Assembly: GCA_963789275.1 (NCBI GenBank)
Contig: CAWBKF010000003.1
Location: 310,001 to 374,000 of the forward strand
Origin: DAHUYF01 sp963789275
GTDB taxonomy: Bacteria; Pseudomonadota; Alphaproteobacteria; ATCC43930; CGMCC-115725
Length of the DNA stretch: 64,000 nt
Direction: 5' to 3'
A model generated the notes under the pieces. The model was not told the origin of the DNA and did not search any database. It was given only the letters and a program-made list of their open reading frames with translations. Positions 25,556-35,559 of this stretch are shown one piece after another (position 1 is the first letter of the stretch; each line of letters starts with the position of its first letter). A program made the translations under genes and the position numbers.

Positions 25556-26394
25556 CCGCCACGACCGGTTTTCCCGCGCGCGCCGCCGGCACCCCCGGCA
25601 TCATCGTCGGCGGCGCCCTGACGCTGGCACTGCTGCTGACCGCGGCGCTGTCGCTGGTCTGGACGCCGCTCTCGCCCACCCTGATCGACGTGCCGCACCG
25701 GCTGCGGCCGCCCTCGGCGCAGCATTGGTTCGGCACGGATTCGCTGGGTCGTGACGTCTTTTCGATGCTGATGGCGGGGGCGCAGAACTCAATCATGGTC
25801 GGCGTCATCGCGGTCTCGGTCGGGCTGCTCATCGGCACGACGCTGGGCATGGCGGCGGCGGCGCGGCGCGGCTGGGTCGAGGAGGCGGTGATGCGGCTCG
25901 CCGATTTCACCTTCGCCTTTCCCGCGATCCTGTCGGCCATCATGCTCACCGCCGTGCTCGGCGCCGGCATCGTCAACTCGATCATCGCCATCGGCATCTT
26001 CAACGTGCCGATCTTCGCGCGCGTCGCCCGCGGCTCGGCCAAGGCGATCTGGCAGCGTGACTTCGTGTTGGCGGCGCGCGCCGCCGGCCGCAGCTGGCTC
26101 GGCATCACCTTCGTCCATATCCTGCCCAACATCCTCTCGGTGCTCACCGTCCAGGCCACTATCCAGTTCGCCAACGCGATCCTGTGGGAAGCGGCGCTCT
26201 CCTATCTCGGGCTCGGCACCCAGCCGCCGCAGCCCTCCTGGGGACGCATGCTGAACGATGCGCAGGCGCAGCTTTTCCAGGCGCCCTTTCTCGCGCTCTT
26301 TCCCGGTATCGCCATCGTGCTGGCGGTGCTCGGCCTGAACCTGCTGGGCGACGGGCTGCGCGACCTGCTCGACCCGCGTAGCGCGCGGCGCTGA
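25552..26394 (+). CDS. ABC transporter permease, DppC/OppC family
   Basis: A 280-residue protein starting at GTG 25552, overlapping the first permease by 4 bases (GTGA). DppC features: HWFGTDSLGRDVFSMLMAGA near residue 58, six helices, and the EAA loop QRDFVLAARAAGRSWLGITF near 165 followed by VHILPNILSVLTVQATIQFA. The C-terminus, FPGIAIVLAVLGLNLLGDGL with DLLDPR, is characteristic of the subfamily. Forms the heterodimeric channel with the product of 24605-25555. Confidence 0.9.
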   Translation: MTATTGFPARAAGTPGIIVGGALTLALLLTAALSLVWTPLSPTLIDVPHRLRPPSAQHWFGTDSLGRDVFSMLMAGAQNSIMVGVIAVSVGLLIGTTLGMAAAARRGWVEEAVMRLADFTFAFPAILSAIMLTAVLGAGIVNSIIAIGIFNVPIFARVARGSAKAIWQRDFVLAARAAGRSWLGITFVHILPNILSVLTVQATIQFANAILWEAALSYLGLGTQPPQPSWGRMLNDAQAQLFQAPFLALFPGIAIVLAVLGLNLLGDGLRDLLDPRSARR

Positions 26395-26454
26395 ATGGCC
26401 GGACCGCCGGCAAGGGGCTAGGATGACTGCCGTCAACCAGCGGGAGGGACCGAC

Positions 26455-27942
26455 ATGTCAGGACTGCGTTATGCGATCGTCACCGCCACCGCCCTCGCCC
26501 TCCTGCCGGCTTCGGGCCAGACGGAGGAACGGAAGGACGCGCTCGTCCTTGGCATGACCTTGGAGCCGCCGGGCCTCGATCCCACGGCGGGCGCCGCCGC
26601 CGCGATCGGCGAGGTGACGCATTACAACATCTATGAAGGCCTCACCAAGATCACGGCGGACGGATCGGTGGCGCCGCTACTGGCGCAGAGCTGGTCGGTC
26701 TCGCCAGACCAGAAGACCTATACCTTCAAGCTGCGCGGCGGCGTCAGCTTCCAGAACGGCGAGCCCTTCACCGCCGCCGATGTGAAATTCTCCTTCGAGC
26801 GCAATGCCGCCGAGGGCAGCACCAACAAGCAGAAAGCGGTCTACGCCAACATCGCCGCCATCGACGCGCCGGACCCGCTGACCGTGGCGCTGACGCTGAA
26901 GCAGGTCAACGCCAATTTCCTCTTCAATCTCGGCGAGAACACCGGCGTCATTCTCGAGCCCAAAAGCGCCGCGAGCGATGCGACCCATCCCGTCGGCACC
27001 GGCCCCTTCACCTTCGAAAGCTGGGTGAAGGGCGCGACGATCACGCTGGCGAAATGGCCGGGCTATCGCGACGCAGCGGCAGTCAAGCTCCAGCGCGCGA
27101 CCTTCCGCATCATCAACGATCCCGCCGCCCAGGTGGCGGGGCTGCTCGCCGGCGACGTCGACGCCTTCCCGCGCTTTGGCGCGCTGGACAGCCTCAAGCA
27201 GTTCCAGGGCGATGCGCGCTTCACCGTCACGATCGGCTCGACCGAGGGCAAGACCATCGTCGCCATCAACAACAAGCGCAAGCCGCTGGACGATGTGCGG
27301 GTGCGCCGCGCGATCGCCGCCGCCATCGACCGCAAGGCGGTGATCGACGGCGCGTCCAACGGCATGGGCGTGCCCATCGGCAGCCACTACACGCCCAATG
27401 ATCCCGCCTATGTCGATCTCACCGGCGTCTCGCCCTACGATCCCGCCAAGGCGAAGGCGCTGCTCAAGGAGGTTGGCGTGAGCCTGCCGCTTGCGTTGAC
27501 GCTGATCCTGCCGCCGCCGCCCTATGCCCGCCAAGGCGGCCAGATCGTCGCCGCCGAGCTGGCCGAGATCGGCATCAACGCTCGAATCGAGACGGTCGAA
27601 TGGGCGCAATGGCTCGACGGCGTCTACAAGAACAAGAATTTCGACCTCACCCTCATCAGCCATGTCGAGCCGCGCGACCTCGCCATCTACGCCAATCCCG
27701 ACTACTACTTCCAATACGATTCGCCGGATTTCCGCGCGATCATGGACAAGGTGAGCACCACCGCCGAGGCGAGCGAGCGCGGGCGCTGGCTCGAAGCCGC
27801 CCAGCGCCGTCTCGCCGAGGATGCGGTGAACGCCTTCCTCTATGTCCTGCCGCAGGTGACGGTGGCGAAGAAGGGCGTCACCGGCCTGTGGCGGAACTCG
27901 CCAATCTTCGCCAACGATCTCGCGGCCGTCTCCTGGCAGTGA
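26455..27942 (+). CDS. ABC transporter substrate-binding protein, family 5 (DppA/OppA-like)
   Basis: A 495-residue periplasmic binding protein with signal peptide (to about ASGQTEE). Family-5 features: GMTLEPPGLDPTAGAAAAIG near residue 32, NIYEGLTKITADGSVAPLLA, LRGGVSFQNGEPFTAADVKF near 95, and VRVRRAIAAAIDRKAVIDGA near 280. It binds peptides, glutathione, nickel-chelates or other solutes for the preceding permeases. It is 60 bases downstream, with a CGGGAGGGAC ribosome site. Confidence 0.9.
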   Translation: MSGLRYAIVTATALALLPASGQTEERKDALVLGMTLEPPGLDPTAGAAAAIGEVTHYNIYEGLTKITADGSVAPLLAQSWSVSPDQKTYTFKLRGGVSFQNGEPFTAADVKFSFERNAAEGSTNKQKAVYANIAAIDAPDPLTVALTLKQVNANFLFNLGENTGVILEPKSAASDATHPVGTGPFTFESWVKGATITLAKWPGYRDAAAVKLQRATFRIINDPAAQVAGLLAGDVDAFPRFGALDSLKQFQGDARFTVTIGSTEGKTIVAINNKRKPLDDVRVRRAIAAAIDRKAVIDGASNGMGVPIGSHYTPNDPAYVDLTGVSPYDPAKAKALLKEVGVSLPLALTLILPPPPYARQGGQIVAAELAEIGINARIETVEWAQWLDGVYKNKNFDLTLISHVEPRDLAIYANPDYYFQYDSPDFRAIMDKVSTTAEASERGRWLEAAQRRLAEDAVNAFLYVLPQVTVAKKGVTGLWRNSPIFANDLAAVSWQ

Positions 27943-28027
27943 CCGGCGGCGCGGGAACGCGGGCCGGCCTCGCGCGTTGTGTAAAAAGCGGCGCGCGAGC
28001 GGCGCCGCGCTGGTCGAGGAGACGGGC

Positions 28028-28330
28028 ATGGCGGCCGCGAAGAAGCACCCGCCGCGCGGGCGGAAATACTGGTCGGGCGAAGTCACGCGCCACAGCGACG
28101 CGCTCGATCTGGCGCCGTATGTCTTTTCCTGGCGCGACCCCAAGCGCATCGCGCGCTCGCTGAAGCGTTCGGCCGAGCGCAGCCGGCGCCGCAAGGCCGA
28201 GCCCTACCGCTCGGCGATGTCGATGCTCACTTTCTACGTCAATCGCGGCGGCCGCAACCTCAGCGCCGAGCGGCGCCGGGTGCTCGACCAAGCCAAGGAG
28301 GAGCTGCGGCGGCTCTTCGGGAAGGAGTGA
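28028..28330 (+). CDS. DUF3175-family protein
   Basis: A 100-residue basic protein beginning at ATG 28028 (GAGGAG upstream). The conserved DUF3175 core is clear: KYWSGEVTRHSDALDLAPYV, then DPKRIARSLKRSAERSRRRK, AMSMLTFYVNRGGRNLSAER and RRVLDQAKEELRRLFGKE. These proteins are short, nearly all helical, strongly basic, and of unknown function; they are common in soil proteobacteria, and the high Arg content suggests nucleic-acid contact (inference). No functional link to the transporter upstream. Confidence 0.85.
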   Translation: MAAAKKHPPRGRKYWSGEVTRHSDALDLAPYVFSWRDPKRIARSLKRSAERSRRRKAEPYRSAMSMLTFYVNRGGRNLSAERRRVLDQAKEELRRLFGKE

Positions 28331-28429
28331 GCTCGCGGACATCACGTGCATTTCCGCCTTGCCACACGAAACGCGGCATGAATACCATCGCTCCGCGCAC
28401 CTTCCGCAGCTCCATTTATAAACTGATCA

Positions 28430-28909
28430 ATGCGCCGGTTTTTCTATGTCTTGGGGATAGTCGCGGCGGCACTGATAGTGCTCGTCGTAATATTCCTTGG
28501 ATATATGGCGCACATAGGCTCCGGGGTCCAAAAGGACGGTGCAGTATACGCAGACGCCTCCGTTATTGCGATCACATCGCATTGGGATGCGAAGGAATTG
28601 GCGCAACGGGCCACGCCAGAGCTGTTGGCACAGGTCCGATCCGAGGATGTGAATTCAATGTTCGACTGGTTCGCAACGCTTGGGCCGCTCATCGACTACG
28701 AGGGATCTAAGTTGACCAATTGGACTTAATCCACGAGCGTGGGCGGCGGCGCGGTGATTTCCGCCGAGTTTTCCGGTGTTGCGAGATACCAAGAGGGACC
28801 CGCGACGATCGTTCTCGCTATAAAAAAGCAGAACGGTACCTGGCGCATCGCCGGATTTCACGTTAACTCCTCGAAATTGATCGAGAACAAGGCTGGCCGG
28901 CGCTCCTGA
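28430..28909 (+). pseudogene. Membrane-anchored hypothetical protein interrupted by an in-frame TAA
   Basis: The first 99 codons from ATG 28430 encode an N-terminal membrane helix (FFYVLGIVAAALIVLVVIFL) and a soluble segment (YADASVIAITSHWDAKELAQ, TPELLAQVRSEDVNSMFDWF). A TAA at 28727-28729 stops it. The same frame then continues for 59 codons with a sensible C-terminal half (ISAEFSGVARYQEGPATIVL, NGTWRIAGFHVNSSKL) to TGA 28907. The whole resembles ~150-residue anchored NTF2-like hypothetical proteins. One base change would restore it. Lower GC than its neighbours suggests recent acquisition. Confidence 0.6.
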
Positions 28910-28922
28910 CCGGCGCCCTCCC

Positions 28923-29729
28923 CTACCGCCCCGTGAAGGCCGGTTTGCGCTTGGCGTGGAAGGCCTCGACGCCTTCGCGGAAATCCTCGGAGCTGCGCAG
29001 GCGGCTGTAGCCATGGCCTTCGAGCTCGATGGCGATCGAGAGCGTCGCATCCTCGGTGTCGTTCAGCAGCTTCTTGGCGGTGCGCTGCGCCAGCGGCGCA
29101 AAGGAGCGCAGCTCCTCGACCAGCGCGTCGGTCGCGGCTTCGAGCTTGTCGTCGGCGACGCACTCGGTGGCGACCCCCCAGTCATAGGCCTGGCGGCCGG
29201 AGATGCGGCGCGAGCGCATGACGATGTCCTTGGTGCGGGTGATGCCGACCATCTTCTGGAGCCGCGCCGAGCCGCCGGAGCCGGGGATCTGGCCGAGGCG
29301 CTGCTCCGGCAGCGCGTAGAGGCAGGTCTCCGAGGCCAGGCGAAAATCGCAGGCGAGCGACAGCTCGAAGCCTACGCCAAAGCAATAGCCGCGATTGGCC
29401 GCGATCACCGGCTTGCCGCAGCGCGCCGGCGCCGCGATGTTCCAGGCGAGCTTCGCCACATGCTCGGGCGAGGCCTCGAGGAAGCCCTTGATGTCGCCGC
29501 CGCTGGAGAAATGCTCGCCCACTGCGCGCAGCACGATCACGCGCACCCGCGGGTCGGCGTCGAGCGCCTCGAAAGTGGCGCGCAGCTGGTCGCGCTCGGG
29601 CATGACGATGATGTTGAGCGGCGGCCGGTCGAGGATGATATCGGCGCGCTCGCGCCCGGCATCGATCTCGACGCGGAAGCCGTCGGGGTTGGCGGGGATC
29701 CCGGGCGCGATGGTGTAGCTCTCGCTCAT
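28923..29729 (-). CDS. Enoyl-CoA hydratase/isomerase family protein
   Basis: A 268-residue crotonase-fold protein. ATG 29729 has AAGGA 8 bases upstream. Crotonase features: DIILDRPPLNIIVMPERDQL near residue 32, oxyanion-hole region VGEHFSSGGDIKGFLE near 68, and ANRGYCFGVGFELSLACDFR near 108. The usual catalytic Glu pair near 125-145 is not obvious; PEQRLGQIPGSGGSARLQ is present. It acts on a CoA thioester, by hydration or isomerisation. It is the last gene of the UbiD/Mo-hydroxylase/ligase operon, 22 bases after the ligase, so it probably works on the CoA ester that ligase makes. Confidence 0.8.
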   Translation of the reverse strand: MSESYTIAPGIPANPDGFRVEIDAGRERADIILDRPPLNIIVMPERDQLRATFEALDADPRVRVIVLRAVGEHFSSGGDIKGFLEASPEHVAKLAWNIAAPARCGKPVIAANRGYCFGVGFELSLACDFRLASETCLYALPEQRLGQIPGSGGSARLQKMVGITRTKDIVMRSRRISGRQAYDWGVATECVADDKLEAATDALVEELRSFAPLAQRTAKKLLNDTEDATLSIAIELEGHGYSRLRSSEDFREGVEAFHAKRKPAFTGR

Positions 29730-29751
29730 GCGATGTTTCCTTTTCTGGCGA

Positions 29752-31273
29752 TCAGTCACGTTCATACTCGCCGGCGACCAGCCTGCGGCGCAGGATCTTG
29801 CCGACCGGTGATTTCGGCACCTCGCGCACGAAGACGTAGTCGCGCGGGCGCTTGAAATTGGCGAGGCCCGAGCGGCGGCACCACCCGTCGAGCGCCGGCG
29901 CCTCGACCGCCGCCGCGCGCTTGACGAAGGCGACGACGCGCTGGCCCCAGCGCTCGTCCGGCAGCCCCGCCACCGCCACCTCGGCAATCGCCGGGTGGAG
30001 CGACAGCACGCTCTCGATCTCGCCGGGTGAGACGTTCTCGCCGCCGGTGATGATCATGTCGTCGACGCGGCCGGTGACGAAGAGATCGCCCGCGGCGTCG
30101 CGATAGCCGGTGTCGCCGGTGAAGTACCAGCCGCCCCTCAGCGCCTTGGCATCGGCGTCGGGACGGCGCCAATAGCCCTCGAAGGCCTCGTCGCCGGCGG
30201 CGTCGGCGATGATCTCGCCCTCCTCGCCGGCGCGCGGCGATGGCGTCGGGATCGCCGGCGCCGAGCCGCACCACGCGGATGCGCTGGTTCAATCCCGCCT
30301 TGCCGGCCGAGCCCGGCTTGTGCGCCGCTTCGGGCTCGATGGTGAAGGTATAGATCTCCGACGAGCCGTAATGGTTGACGAAGAGCTCCGGCGTGAACGC
30401 CGCGGCGACGCGCTGCAGCAAGCCATCGGGCATCGCTGCGCCAGCGAAACCCAGCTTGCGCACGGAGCTGGTATCGGTCGCGGCGAAGCGCTGGTGGCTC
30501 ACGAGATCGTGATAGAGCGTCGGCACGAGATAGAGGTTGGTCACGCGCTCGCGCTCGATGAGGGCGAGCGCGCCCGCCACGTCGAAGCGCTGCAGGCAGA
30601 TGAAGCAGCCATCGACCAGCGCCATGGCGAGCAGCGAGCGCACCCCCATGGTGTGATAAAGCGGCATGACGCCGAGCGTGCGCTCGCCGCGGCCGTAGAG
30701 GTTCTGCGCCACATGCGCCAGCGCCGCGGCGCGCTCCTGGCGGTGGCGGCGCGGCACGCCCTTGGGCCGCCCGGTGGTGCCCGACGTGTAGAGCATCAGC
30801 GAGACATCCTCGGCGCCCGCCGCCGGCTCACCCGAAGCGATGCGGCCGTCGCCCAGCGCCGCGAAGTCGACCGTGCCGCCGGAAGCACCGCCGATCGCGA
30901 TGCGCGGCACTTTCTGCGCCGCGGGCGAGCCCGCGACGGCTTCGGCGGTCACGTCCTGGAACGCGATGGCGCGGGCTTCGGCGTCACGCACGCAGTAATC
31001 GAGCTCGTCCGCTTTGGCGCGCCAGTTGAGCGGCGTCATGATCACGCCCGCGAGCTGTGAGGCCCAATGCAGGCTCGCCATCTCGACGCGGTTCTGCAGC
31101 GCCGCCAGCAGATGGTCGCCATGCTTGAGGCCCAGCGTCTCGAAGCCCGCGAGCACGCGGCGGATCTCGCGATGCCATTCGGCGTAGCTGAGCCGGATTT
31201 CGCCGTCGACGATGGCGGTGGCGTCGGGGCTGCGCTCGACACTGGCGAGAAAGCTGCGGCCGAGGTCAAACAT
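29752..31273 (-). pseudogene. Acyl-CoA/AMP-forming ligase, one frameshift
   Basis: The N-terminal ~345 residues (from ATG 31273) and the C-terminal ~160 residues lie in different frames. Motifs: SLMLYTSGTTGRPKGVPR (P-loop) near residue 170, FVNHYGSSEIYTFT near 300, and in the second frame GRVDDMIITGGENVSPGEIE and PKSPVGKILRRRL with the catalytic Lys. Continuity is restored by deleting one base near 30,234 (around GCCGCGCGCCGG). Activates a carboxylic acid to its CoA ester via an acyl-adenylate. Start overlaps the 2Fe-2S subunit stop by 8 bases. Aromatic or fatty-acid substrate unknown. Confidence 0.8.
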
Positions 31274-31790
31274 CGCGCGCCGCCTTCTCCCGATCGCGCG
31301 CCAGCTCCGCCGCGGCATCGAGCGCGGCGCGGACGATGCCGGCATAGCCGGTGCAGCGGCAGAGATGGCCGCTCAGCATCTCGCGCAGCTGCTGCTCGCC
31401 GGGGCGCGGCGTGCGGCGGAGCCAGTCGCTGAGCGACATCAGGATGCCCGGCGTGCAGAAGCCGCATTGCAGCGCGTGATGGCGGCGAAAGGCGCGCTGC
31501 AGCGCGTTCAGCGCGCCGTCGGCGCCGGCGAGGCTCTCGACGGTGTCGACGCGCCTGCCCTCGGCCTGCACCGCGAGCATCAGGCAGGAGCGCACCGCGA
31601 GCCCGTCGACCTGCACGGTGCAGGCGCCGCAGACGCCGTGCTCGCAGCCGACATGGGTCCCGGTGGCGCCGAGGACGTGGCGCAGGAAATCGCTGAGCAG
31701 CAGGCGCGGCTCGGCATCGCCCTCGACGGCACGGCCGTTGAGGGTGAAGCGCACGCGGTGGCGCGCCGCCGCTGTCAGCCGCGTCGGCAT
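31266..31790 (-). CDS. 2Fe-2S subunit of CO-dehydrogenase-type molybdenum hydroxylase (CoxS-like)
   Basis: A 174-residue protein starting at ATG 31790. It has a ferredoxin-type plant [2Fe-2S] site (GCEHGVCGACTVQVDG near residue 50, with a further Cys at CLMLAVQ) and the second cluster site (LQCGFCTPG near 112, LCRCTGYAG near 148). Carries electrons from the Mo subunit. No signal peptide, unlike the PaoA-like gene, so this complex is cytoplasmic. It is the only intact gene of the four-gene cox block around it; start overlaps the coxM stop. Confidence 0.85.
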   Translation of the reverse strand: MPTRLTAAARHRVRFTLNGRAVEGDAEPRLLLSDFLRHVLGATGTHVGCEHGVCGACTVQVDGLAVRSCLMLAVQAEGRRVDTVESLAGADGALNALQRAFRRHHALQCGFCTPGILMSLSDWLRRTPRPGEQQLREMLSGHLCRCTGYAGIVRAALDAAAELARDREKAARDV

Positions 31791-32606
31791 TTGGCCTCCT
31801 CCAGCGCGGCGCGGCCGAGCTTCCGCACCAGCGAGCGGCGGTAGCGGGCGCTGGCATGGGCGTCGTCGCCGCCGCCCAGCGCCCAGGCGAAGTCGTTGAG
31901 CGCGTCGTCGAGCGCGCCGCCCTCGAGCAGCGGGAAGTCGCGCGCCACCGGCCGGTCGGCGACACCGCCGACGGCGAGCCTGAGGCCGTTGTCGTCGGCG
32001 ATGGCGGCGACGGCGCAGAGGGCGAAATCGCCGTGCCGCAGCGCCACCTCGCGAAACGCGTAGCCGGCGCCGGCGCGGCGGCGGGGAAAGCGCACGGCCT
32101 CGACCATCTCGTCGCTGCGCCGCGCGGTGGTCAGCATGCCGAGCGAAGAAATCCGCGGCGGCGAGCGTGCGGCGGCGCTTCACCGAGCGCAGCGTCACCG
32201 TGCCGCCCAGCGCCGCCAGCACCAGCGGCAGCTCGGCGCTGGGATCGGCATGGGCGATCGAGCCGCAGACCGTGCCGCGGTTGCGCGTCTGGTAGTGGCC
32301 GAGAAAGGGCAGCGCCAGCGCCAGCAGGGGCACCTCCGCGGCGAGGCCGGCGCGGCGCTCGAGCGCACGCCTGCGTCACCGCCGCGCCGACGGTGAGCGC
32401 ATCGGCCTCGAGCCGCGACGACATCGAGCGCGACGAGACCGCCGATATCGATCAGCAGCGCCGGCTGCAGCAGCCGCATGTTGAGCATCGCCATCAGCGA
32501 CTGGCCGCCGGCCAAGAGGCGCGCCTCGTCGGGGGATTCCGCCAGCGCCGCCAGCGCCTCCTCGGGGCTTGCCGGGCGGAGATAGTCGAAGGCGCGCCGG
32601 CTTCAT
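31775..32606 (-). pseudogene. FAD-binding subunit of CO-dehydrogenase-type hydroxylase (CoxM-like), four frameshifts
   Basis: Fragments in successive frames read as one CoxM protein: FDYLRPASPEEALAALAESP, LAGGQSLMAMLNMRLLQP, then LEADALTVGAAVTQAC, LALALPFLGHYQTRNRGTVC with GSIAHADPSAELP, and MLTTARRSDEMVEAVRFPRR to the stop at 31775. Deleting one base at each of about 32,593, 32,405, 32,365 and 32,141 joins them. LAGGQSL and GTVCGSIAHADPSAE are FAD-binding signatures. The start ATG overlaps the upstream stop (ATGA), as expected for an intact operon, so the indels look superimposed on an otherwise normal gene. Confidence 0.8.
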
Positions 32607-35556
32607 CGCGCGACCCCGATGAGGCGCAGCAGCCGGCGCCAGAGCGAGGGCGCCGCCGCGCCGCCGCTGCGCGCCAGCAATCGCTCGAAGAATTGTGCGA
32701 TCAGAATCTTCGCGGCGCCGTCGAGCATGCGCCCGCCCACCGCTGCCACTTTGCCGGCAATGGCGACGGAATAGCGATAGGTGATGCGCGTGCCGCCGCC
32801 TTCCGGCGACAACTCCACCGCGCCCTCGCCGCTGGCCGAGCCGAGCGCGCCGACGCCCTCGCCGGAGAGCTTCAGCGCGCGCGGCGGGTCGAGATCGAAG
32901 AGCCGGACACGGGCCTCGTAGCGCCCGCGCACGGGGCCGACGCCGATGCTGAGGCGGGCGCGGTAGTCGTTCTCGGCGACGCGCTCCAGCGCCTCGCAGC
33001 CCGGCAGCAGCGCCCTCAGCGCCTCTGGATCGAGCAGCACCGCCCAGACCTGCTGCGGCGGCGCCGGCACCGACATGGCGCCGCGCGCCGGAGAGGCCTT
33101 TGCCGCTGGCCGCCGGCGCCGCGGCGCGCGGCGGCGCCGGCGGCTCCTCGCGCTCGATCAGCGCGGCAAGGCGCGCGGGCGTCATCGGCAAGGCGATGTC
33201 GGCGACCCCCAGCGCATCGGCCACCGCATTGGCGAGGCAGACCGGCGTGCTCATGCAATTGCCCTCGCCGACCCCCTTGGCGCCCAGCGGCGTCACCGGC
33301 GACAGCGTCTCCAGATGGAGGATCAGCGGCTCCGGCACTTCGCAGGCGGTGGGCACGAGATAATCGGCGAACGTGCCGGAGAGGAAGCTGCCATCCTCGC
33401 CATAGACGAAATGCTCGGAGAGCGCCGCGCCCACCGCATTGGCGAAGCCGCCGCGCACCTGGCCGTCGACCAGCGCCGGGTTCAGCAGCCGGCCGGCATC
33501 ATGCATGGTGACGTATTTGTCGATACGCACTTGGCCGGTGTCGCGGTCGATTTCGACGCCGCAGAAATCGAAGATGAAGCCGTAGGCGGCGGAGCTGTTG
33601 ATCTCGTCCGCCGCGTTCGGCGCCTCGAGCACCGGCGGCGTCCAGAAGACGGTCTCGCGCAAGGCGGGCGCCACGCCATCGCCCAGGGTCTGCGGCGCCC
33701 AATGGCTGGTGCCGGCGACGCGGCTGAAGGAGAGCGCGTTGTCGGGATTGGCGGCGGCGAAGATGCGGCCGCGGGCGAAGGCGATCTCGCTTGGGGCGAC
33801 GTTGAGGAGCGGCGCTGCAATGCGCTGGAGCTTGTCGCGCAGCTGCAGCGCCGCCAGATGCGCCGTGCCGGCGACCGCGCCGGCAAAGCGGCTGGAGTAA
33901 TTGCCGGCGGCGATCGACCAGGCGTCCTTGCCGGTGTCGAGCTCGCCGATGACCCGGATCTCGGCCGGCGCGAGGCCGAGCACGTCGCCCACCACCTGCG
34001 CCAGCACGGTGCGATGGCCCTGGCCCTGCGGCACCGAGGCGACATGGACGCTGACCCCGCCCAAGGGATCGAGCGCCACCGTGGCGGTCGCCTGCGCGCC
34101 GCTTTTGGGGCCGGCCTTGCGCCGCTCCTCGGGCGTCAGCACCGTGGTGATGTAGCCCATATTGGAGATCGAGGGCTCGACCACCGCGGCATAGCCGATG
34201 CCGTAGAGCCGTCCCGCCGCGCGCGCCGCCTGCTGCCGGCGCTTCAGCTCGTCGAGCCCGCCATCCGCTACGGCGATCTCGAGCGCGCGCGGGAAATCGC
34301 CGGAATCGAGCAGCGCGCCGGCGGGGCAGCGATAGGGGAACGCGTCCGCCGGCACGAGATTGCGCCGGATCACCTCGAGCGGATCGAGCTTCAGGGTCAC
34401 CGCGATGCGCTGCATCAGCCGCTCGAGCGGGAAATAGACCTGCGGGCCGCCGAAGCCGCGCACCAGACCCGACGGCGTCTTGTTGGTGAGCACGATTCGG
34501 TTGCGGATGGCGAGATGGCGGAGCCTGTAGGCGCCGCTCATATTGCCGTGCATGCGATAGATGCGTCGCGGGCTCGGGCGCGCGCAGATAGGCCCCGCAA
34601 TCCTCGAGCTGGTCCCAGCGCAGCGCCGCGATCTCGCCGTCGGCGCTCACCGCCGCCTCGAGCGTGGTGACGCGGTTGGTCGCCGAAGTCGCGGCGGCGA
34701 GATGCTCGAGCCGGTCCTCGATCCATTTGACCGGCCGGCCTGCCGCGCGCGCGGCGACGCTCATCAGCACGACATAGGGGAAGACCGATTGGCGGACGCC
34801 GAAGCTGCCGCCGGACTCGGGCGGCGTCTTGAGGCGGAGCCGGTTCGCCGGCACCTTCAGCGCCAGCGCCATCACCGGATGGAGCGCGAAAGGCCCCATG
34901 AAGCTCGAAGTCGCCTCGTAGACGTCATCGGCGGGGAAATATTGCGCGAGGACGCCGAGGCATTCGATCGGCGTCACCGCGTTGCGCGGATAGTCGACGG
35001 TGATGGCGATGCGATGGGGTGCTGCGGCAAAGGCGGCGTCGGGATCGCCGTAGCGGAAGCGCCGGTCGCTGACGATGTTGCCGCCGACCGCGGGATGCAG
35101 CACCGGCGCGGCTTCTGTCGCGGCAGCGCCGGGATCGACCACGGCCGGCAAGGGCCGGTACTCGACCTTGATGGCGTCGAGCGCGTCCTCGGCGCGGTAG
35201 CGGTCATCGGCCAGCACCACCGCGACGGGCTCGCCGACATAGCGCACGCGGTCGACGGCAAGGCACCAATGCTCCATCGGCTGCTTGACGCCGACGGTGA
35301 AGGGCCGCGTCCAGCGCCGCACCTCCTCGCGCGTCACCACCGCGGCGACGCCCGGAAGCGCCAGCGCCGCCGTCGCATCGATGGCGACGAGCTCGGCATG
35401 GGCGTGTGACGAGCGCAGGATCGCCGCGTGCAGCGTCCCCGGCGCCAGCGGCAGATCGTCCATGTAGCGGCCGGCGCCGGTGAGCAGCGCCGCATCCTCG
35501 AGCCGCTCGATCGCCTGGCCGACCAGCGCGCCCTCGCCGATGGCACCGCTATCCAT
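32603..35556 (-). pseudogene. Molybdopterin-binding subunit (CoxL-like) with C-terminal CoxG/SRPBCC domain, two frameshifts
   Basis: From ATG 35556 the Mo-hydroxylase large subunit runs through LGVLAQYFPADDVYEATSSF and NRLRLKTPPESGGSFGVRQS, shifts frame near 34,567 (CCCGCGACGCATC, extra base), then continues through GGFGGPQVYFPLERLMQR-like sequence, VPQGQGHRTVLAQVVGDVLG and GAKGVGEGNCMSTPVCLANA (active-site Glu). After a Pro/Ala linker another +1 base near 33,082 precedes a 157-residue SRPBCC domain (VWAVLLDPEALRALLPGCEA, GKVAAVGGRMLDGAAKILI). There is no stop codon between the parts, so a natural CoxL-CoxG fusion is inferred. CoxG-type domains help membrane attachment of CO dehydrogenase. 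Substrate unknown. Confidence 0.8.
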
Positions 35557-35559
35557 GGG

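Noticed and set aside
13888..34567. Programmed ribosomal frameshifting as the cause of the broken genes
   Set aside because: The shift sites share no slippery heptamer or stimulator structure, occur in functionally unrelated genes, and need one base deleted in nearly all cases; sequence error or mutation is simpler.
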